DNA from: Fervidifonticultor_A octavus_A
Lineage (GTDB): Bacteria; Sysuimicrobiota; Sysuimicrobiia; Sysuimicrobiales; Humicultoraceae
Direction: 5' to 3'
Length of the DNA: 56,935 nt
NCBI GenBank assembly: GCA_031459655.1
Contig: JAVKID010000005.1
Location: 1 to 56,935 of the forward strand
The notes under the pieces are model-generated. The model was not told the DNA's origin, searched no databases, and worked only from the letters and a program-made list of their open reading frames with translations. Shown piece after piece: positions 52,787 through 56,935 of this stretch. The number at the start of each line of letters is the position of its first letter. Within the stretch, counting starts at the first letter, position 1. The position numbers were made by a program, and so were the translations under genes.

Positions 52787-52968
52787 GATGCCACCCCGTG
52801 TGTCCGCCGGCCGATGGACCCCCATGCCGTGCCACCTCATGGGGTTCTGGCCCCGCGCAATCCGTCCCTGCCCGGGGCTTTGCCCACGACCCGTCGCCAG
52901 GAAACCCGACGGGGCGACGCGAACCAGATCGATGGATCCAGCGTTGGATCCGGAGGGAGTCGGCCGCG

Positions 52969-53676
52969 GTGAAGGCCATCATTTTGGCAGGCGGCAGGGG
53001 CGAGCGGCTCCGCCCCTTCACGGAGGACCGCCCCAAACCCATGGTCCAGGTCCTGGGCGTCCCGATCCTGGCCTACCAGCTGCACTGGCTCCAGACGCAG
53101 GGCACCACCGAAGTGGTGATGGCCTGCGGGTACCGCCGCGAGGTGATCCAGGACTACTTCGGCAACGGCGAGAAGTGGGGGATGCGCATCCACTACGCCG
53201 TGGAAGAGGAACCCCTGGGCCGCGGCGGTGCCATCCGTCATGCCTTCGGCTACCTGAACCCCGCCCCCGACCTCGTCATCGCCACCAACGGCGACGTCAT
53301 CACCAACCTCCGGCTGGCTCCGGTCATCGCCCAGCATCGGGACCAGGGCGTCCTGGCCACCGTCGTCCTGACCCCCTACGTGAGCACCTACGGGCTGGTG
53401 GAGGTCAACGCCGAGGACCGCGTGATCGCCTTTCACGAAAAGCCCACGCTGCCGTACTGGGTCAACGCCGGCATCTACGTCCTCTCCCGCGAGGTCATCG
53501 CCGCCTTCCCCGAGGTCGGCGACCACGAGACGACCATCTTCCCGCGCCTGGCCGAGCAGCGGAAGCTGGGCGCCTACCGGTCGCGCGACTACTGGCGCGC
53601 CGTGGACACGGTGAAGGACCTCACCGAGGTGAGCCGGGAACTCGAGCGCCGGCTGCTCACGTCGTTCCTCGCCTGA
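52969..53676 (+). CDS. NDP-sugar nucleotidyltransferase
   Basis: A 235-residue nucleotidyltransferase of the GlmU/RfbA/mannose-1-phosphate guanylyltransferase family with the N-terminal signature LAGGRGERLRPFTEDRPKPM, NGDVITN for metal binding and FHEKPTLPYWVNAGIYVLS. It lacks a left-handed beta-helix or acyltransferase domain. GTG 52969 has GGAGGGAGT upstream. The sugar cannot be fixed. It stands alone between two importers. The 182-base gap upstream holds a CCCGTCG/CGACGGG hairpin and a GGATCC repeat but no clear promoter. Confidence 0.88.
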   Translation: MKAIILAGGRGERLRPFTEDRPKPMVQVLGVPILAYQLHWLQTQGTTEVVMACGYRREVIQDYFGNGEKWGMRIHYAVEEEPLGRGGAIRHAFGYLNPAPDLVIATNGDVITNLRLAPVIAQHRDQGVLATVVLTPYVSTYGLVEVNAEDRVIAFHEKPTLPYWVNAGIYVLSREVIAAFPEVGDHETTIFPRLAEQRKLGAYRSRDYWRAVDTVKDLTEVSRELERRLLTSFLA

Positions 53677-53686
53677 ACGGACGGTC

Positions 53687-53710
53687 CCGGGGGTCGAGAC
53701 TCGAGCCCGG
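53687..53710. terminator. Hairpin between convergent genes
   Basis: CCGGG (53687-53691) and CCCGG (53706-53710) enclose TCGAG/CTCGA repeats, just after the nucleotidyltransferase stop and just before the end of the convergent phnE-like gene. No U-tract. Confidence 0.4.
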
Positions 53711-53712
53711 CG

Positions 53713-54510
53713 TCACACCAGGCGGCGCCGCAGTGCGGCGCTGACGGTGTCGATGACCGTGACCGCCACGACGATGACCAGCAGGGCCATCCCGACGACC
53801 TCCCAGCGGCGGAATTGCAGCGCCTGCACCATGATCGTCCCGATGCCCCCGGCACCGACCAGCCCCAGGACAGTGGCGGCGCGGGCATTGATCTCCAACC
53901 GGTAGAGCGACAGCGCCAGAAACTCCGGGAGCACCTGCGGCAGCACCGCGAACCAGAAGACCTTGACGCGGCTGGCCCCCGCCGCGTGCAGCGCCTCCAG
54001 CGGGCCGGGATCCATGGCCTCGACCACCTCGGCGTAGAGCTTCCCCAGGCTGCCGGTCGAGTGCAGGCCGATGGCCATCATCCCTGCCAGCGCGCCCGGT
54101 CCGTACGCCGCGACGAAGAAGATCGCGAGAATGATCTCGGGAAACGTCCGGATCAGGTTGAGGATCTGTTTGCCCACATAGCTGGACGCCCCGTGGGGGC
54201 TGATGTTTCGCGAGGCCAGGAACGCCAGGGGGAAAGCCAACACCATCCCCAGGGTCGTCCCCAGCAGCGCCACCTGCACCGAGACGACCATGCCTCTCAG
54301 CGACCGTCCCGCCCAGGTCCAGTCCGGCAGGAGCATCAGCCAGACGATCCGCGCCAGCAACGGCAGACCCTCCAGGAAGCGCACCAGACTGGCCTCCACG
54401 CCGCGGGCCGCCCAGGCGAACACCAGCGCGTAGAGGGCCACGCCCAACCATCGCTTCCACCGGCCGGGTTCGGTGAGGGAGATCGAGGGCGTGGAGGCCT
54501 GCGAGGTCAT
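53713..54510 (-). CDS. phnE: Phosphonate-type ABC permease, second copy (PhnE)
   Basis: A 265-residue PhnE-family permease with the membrane-facing pattern TLGMVLAFPLAFLASRN, ILNLIRTFPEIILAIFF and the EAA-like loop MDPGPLEALHAAGASRVKVFWFAVLPQ. ATG 54510 lies 23 bases after the stop of the first phnE with only a weak Shine-Dalgarno, so coupling is likely. The two permeases are related and would form a heterodimer, as in phosphonate, phosphite and hypophosphite importers. Confidence 0.92.
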   Translation of the reverse strand: MTSQASTPSISLTEPGRWKRWLGVALYALVFAWAARGVEASLVRFLEGLPLLARIVWLMLLPDWTWAGRSLRGMVVSVQVALLGTTLGMVLAFPLAFLASRNISPHGASSYVGKQILNLIRTFPEIILAIFFVAAYGPGALAGMMAIGLHSTGSLGKLYAEVVEAMDPGPLEALHAAGASRVKVFWFAVLPQVLPEFLALSLYRLEINARAATVLGLVGAGGIGTIMVQALQFRRWEVVGMALLVIVVAVTVIDTVSAALRRRLV

Positions 54511-54532
54511 GCCGGAACAGCGTCCGCGGACA

Positions 54533-55285
54533 TCAGACCAACCGCTGGCGGACCCGGACGCTGAGGGTGTCAATGAGGACCACCGCCCCCAGGGTCACCA
54601 CGATGATGGCCAGGGCGCTCTGATACCGGAAGAGGTTGAGCGCGGTGAGCAGCACCTGGCCGATACCGCCCGCCCCGACCAGGCCCAGGATGAACGAGAC
54701 GCGGACGTTGATCTCGAAGACGAAGAGCGTGTAGCTGAGATAGGTCGGCAGCACCTGCGGGACGACCGCATACCGCACGGTCTTGAGCCGATTGGCGCCG
54801 GCCGCCTCCAACGCCTCCAGGGGCCCGGGGTCGATGGCCTCCAGGCTCTCGCTGGTCAGCTTGGCGATGACCGCCATGGAGAACACCGTCAGGGCCAGGA
54901 TCCCCGCGAAGGGGCCGATGCCCACCACCGCCACGAGGATGGCCGCATAGAGGAGCTCCGGGATCGTCCGCAGGAGGTTGAGGAGGCCGCGCGCCGCGTA
55001 GTAGAGCCAGGCCTGCCGGGCGACGTTCCGGGACGCCAGCAGGATGAGGGGGACGGCCAACAGCGCGCCCTGCGTCGTCCCCACCAGCGCCATCTGCAGC
55101 GTCTGGACGATGGGCTCGACCAGCACCGGCAGCACAGCCCAGTTGGGCGGGAACATGTCGCCCAACAACGCGAAGAAGTTCGGGAGGCCCTCCCAGAGCA
55201 CGCGGGGGGAGACGCCGATGGCCGCCGCGCTCCAGGCGTAGAGGCCCCCCGCCGCCACCCCCGCCAGGATGGCCCTCGTCTTCAC
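54533..55285 (-). CDS. phnE: Phosphonate-type ABC permease, first copy (PhnE)
   Basis: A 250-residue PhnE-family permease. It shows LLAVPLILLASRNVARQ, LLNLLRTIPELLYAAIL and the conserved loop IDPGPLEALEAAGANRLKTVRYAVVPQ. Start ATG 55285 overlaps the phnC stop by four bases. It shares the same key motifs as the second permease, indicating an old duplication. Confidence 0.93.
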   Translation of the reverse strand: MKTRAILAGVAAGGLYAWSAAAIGVSPRVLWEGLPNFFALLGDMFPPNWAVLPVLVEPIVQTLQMALVGTTQGALLAVPLILLASRNVARQAWLYYAARGLLNLLRTIPELLYAAILVAVVGIGPFAGILALTVFSMAVIAKLTSESLEAIDPGPLEALEAAGANRLKTVRYAVVPQVLPTYLSYTLFVFEINVRVSFILGLVGAGGIGQVLLTALNLFRYQSALAIIVVTLGAVVLIDTLSVRVRQRLV

Positions 55286-56061
55286 CCGGCGGCTCCCCGG
55301 AAGTCGTCGGCCCTCAGCGCTCGCCCGTAGATCTGCTCAAACGTCGCGTCGTCCACGGCCTCGGCCGGCCCATCGTAGACCACCTGGCCCTGCCGTAACC
55401 CCACGATCCGCTGGGCGTACTCGCGGGCCAGGTCGATGAAGTGGAGGTTGATGAGCACGGTGATCCCTTCCTGGTTGATCCGGCGGAGGTCGCGCATCAC
55501 CATGTGGGACGTCGGCGGGTCCAGGGAGGCCACCGGCTCATCGGCCAGGATCACCTTGGGCTCCTGGGCCAGCGCACGGGCGATGCCGACGCGTTGCTGC
55601 TGGCCGCCGCTGAGGGCATCGGCCCGGACGAAGGCCTTGTCGTGGATCTCAAGTTTGCGCAGCGCGTCGAAGGCGACCTCCAGGTCGGTCCGGGAGAACA
55701 GCCCCAGCAGTGCCCGCCAGGTCGAGACCCGGCCCACGCGGCCTGCCAGGACGTTGCGGAACACCGAGGACCGCTTGACGAGGTTGAACGTCTGGAAGAT
55801 CATCCCGATCTGCTGGCGGACCTCCATCAGGCGCGCCGGGGAGGCCGCGGTCAGGTCTTCGCCCTCGAACCAGACGGTGCCCGCCGTAGGCTCCACCAGA
55901 CGGTTGACGGTGCGCAGCAGCGTGGACTTCCCGGCCCCGCTGAGGCCCACGATGGCGACGAATTCGCCGCGGCCAACGGCCAGGTCGACCCCGCGCAGGG
56001 CCCAGACGTCGCCAGGGTACCGGACCTGGACGCCCCGGAGCTCGATCTGCGGGGGGCTCAA
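55282..56061 (-). CDS. phnC: Phosphonate-type ABC ATPase (PhnC)
   Basis: A 259-residue ATPase with Walker A GLSGAGKST near 40-47, LSGGQQQRVGIARAL (signature) and ILADEPVASLD (Walker B). The run MIFQTFNLVKRSSVFRNVLAGR is typical of PhnC/PtxA. The ATG at 56061 overlaps the phnD stop (ATGA). It energises the importer with two PhnE permeases. Confidence 0.94.
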   Translation of the reverse strand: MSPPQIELRGVQVRYPGDVWALRGVDLAVGRGEFVAIVGLSGAGKSTLLRTVNRLVEPTAGTVWFEGEDLTAASPARLMEVRQQIGMIFQTFNLVKRSSVFRNVLAGRVGRVSTWRALLGLFSRTDLEVAFDALRKLEIHDKAFVRADALSGGQQQRVGIARALAQEPKVILADEPVASLDPPTSHMVMRDLRRINQEGITVLINLHFIDLAREYAQRIVGLRQGQVVYDGPAEAVDDATFEQIYGRALRADDFRGAAG

Positions 56062-56935
56062 ATCCTGATCTTGTCCCTCATGACGCTGTAGGTCTTCCGG
56101 ATAATCTCAAATTCACTGCCGTCCGACTTCGCGTAGCCGACCACGTTGTAGAGGGCTTCCAGGACCTGCACGCCGCCGGGGTGCTTGCCAAGGTCGACGA
56201 ACGCCGCCTGGATCTTCGCGACCAGATCCTCGGGCAGCCCGCGGCGCACGGCGACGCCGTCGTTGGGGATGGGGCTGCTGCGGACCAGGATCCTCACCAC
56301 CTGTTCGGCGTCGGGCAGCTCCCGCCTGATGTCGGGAATGGCGTTGTCGTGCGTGGCGCTGGCGTCCACATCCCGCTTGTAGACGGCCACGACCGCGGCG
56401 TCGTGCGACCCGGCGAAGATGGTGCGCAGGTCGCGCTCCGGGTTGATCCCTGCCTCCAGCAGCATCATGTAGGGAAACAGGTAGCCTGATGTCGACGCCG
56501 GATCCACGAAGGCGAACCGGCGTCCCTTCAGATCCGCGATCGTCCTGAACGGGGAGTCGGCCCGCACGTTGATCGCCGCATGGTAGCTCGTCACGAAGTG
56601 ACCCCGAGTCCGCCGGATGGACTTGGCGATGATCACCACCTTGTGCCGCTCCTCCGCCAGGACGAGGGCGAAGGGCCCGAAGATCCCGATATCGGCTCGG
56701 CCGGTCCCCATGGCTTCCACCAGCCCCGTGAAGTTGGTGGCCACGAAGGGCTCGATGGGGATGCCGATGCGGTCGGAGAGCATCTTGGAGAGCGGGCCGA
56801 GGTTCTCCATCATGCGGCCGATCTCACGGGACGGGACCATGCCCAAAATCAGCTTCTGGGGCGCCGGCCCTGCCTGGATGCCCGGGCCCGCCACCCCCAC
56901 CACCAGCGCTGCCGCCAGGAACGCGCCAAGCCACC
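56058..56935 (-). CDS. phnD: Phosphonate/phosphite-type binding protein (PhnD), 5' end cut by window
   Basis: At least 292 residues of a PhnD/PtxB-type binding protein; the N-terminus runs past base 56935. The visible part begins in a signal-peptide core (WLGAFLAAALVVGVAG) followed by LILGMVPSREIGRMM, then TGRADIGIFGPFALVLA, FAFVDPASTSGYLFPYMM and SHDAAVVAVYKRDVDASATHDN, all hallmarks of the family. No Cys follows the hydrophobic core, so no lipid anchor is expected. Ligand (phosphonate, phosphite, or phosphate ester) cannot be told. Confidence 0.92.
   Translation of the reverse strand, partial: WLGAFLAAALVVGVAGPGIQAGPAPQKLILGMVPSREIGRMMENLGPLSKMLSDRIGIPIEPFVATNFTGLVEAMGTGRADIGIFGPFALVLAEERHKVVIIAKSIRRTRGHFVTSYHAAINVRADSPFRTIADLKGRRFAFVDPASTSGYLFPYMMLLEAGINPERDLRTIFAGSHDAAVVAVYKRDVDASATHDNAIPDIRRELPDAEQVVRILVRSSPIPNDGVAVRRGLPEDLVAKIQAAFVDLGKHPGGVQVLEALYNVVGYAKSDGSEFEIIRKTYSVMRDKIRI

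Noticed and set aside
52800..52960. Possible cyclic-di-GMP (GEMM) or other riboswitch upstream of the peptide-binding protein
   Set aside because: A GGGCAAAGCC stretch on the minus strand recalls GEMM, but the GAAA tetraloop, the second stem and the ligand-contact pattern are missing.
53687..53710. Attachment site or mobile element end
   Set aside because: No integrase, direct repeat or tRNA is nearby; it reads as a simple hairpin between convergent genes.

Overview
The window is about 57 kb of gene-dense, high-GC bacterial chromosome, read almost entirely from the minus strand; only three genes are on the plus strand (a HAD phosphatase, an archaeal-type FBP aldolase/phosphatase with its promoter, a radical SAM protein) plus one nucleotidyltransferase, so four in all. 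There are no phage, insertion-sequence, CRISPR or tRNA signatures. The content suggests a thermophilic or thermophile-derived Terrabacteria lineage: bifunctional FBP aldolase/phosphatase, a T-box riboswitch, a Bacillus-type LexA box, a Bacillus-like hisS-aspS-6S RNA-rarA-mnmA neighbourhood, and a Deinococcus-like cinA-thpR-recA order. The three solute-binding proteins visible all have cleavable-looking signal peptides without a lipobox cysteine, which fits a diderm envelope. A candidate phylum near Armatimonadota/Chloroflexota is my guess; the sequence alone does not settle it.

Layout, left to right. 1-4.55 kb: a UvrD-like helicase with a C-terminal Fe-S/PD-(D/E)XK nuclease (cut by the window edge), recX and recA, the last with a sigma70 promoter carrying a LexA box in its spacer. 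4.6-7.3 kb: thpR, cinA and a RodZ-like gene. 7.3-14.7 kb: a tightly overlapped set that reads as a pseudouridine/nucleoside uptake and breakdown operon: BMP-type binding protein, dual ATPase, two permeases, an MBL-fold hydrolase, PsuK-like kinase and PsuG. 14.8-18 kb: ftsK and uppP. 18.2-22.9 kb: a beta-lactamase-fold/discoidin protein, then dapA, asd, dapB (lysine and diaminopimelate).

23-35.4 kb is the classical information-processing operon (reading right to left): rimP-nusA-ylxR-infB-ylxP-rbfA-nrnA-truB-ribF, then rpsO-pnp-M16 peptidase after an internal promoter. The rimP leader holds a promoter, hairpins and a U-tract terminator just before the start codon, which looks like attenuation. 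35.4-45.7 kb: asnS, HAD hydrolase, parA with a coupled Cys-rich protein, fbp, cca, ytxH-like, mnmA, rarA and an orphan radical SAM protein. 45.7-49.4 kb: 6S RNA, aspS and hisS under a T-box whose specifier (GAC) and discriminator-contacting base both point to tRNA-Asp. 49.4-52.8 kb: a peptide-type ABC importer (binding protein and two permeases, no ATPase). 52.97-53.7 kb: an NDP-sugar nucleotidyltransferase. 53.7 kb to the end: a phnD-phnC-phnE-phnE phosphonate-type importer, with phnD cut by the edge.

All calls come from reading the translations and nucleotide motifs by eye; no database search or folding program was run. The best leads are the Asp-reading T-box in front of hisS, the pseudouridine operon with its unexplained hydrolase, the ParA/Cys-rich pair, the rimP attenuator and the 6S RNA locus.
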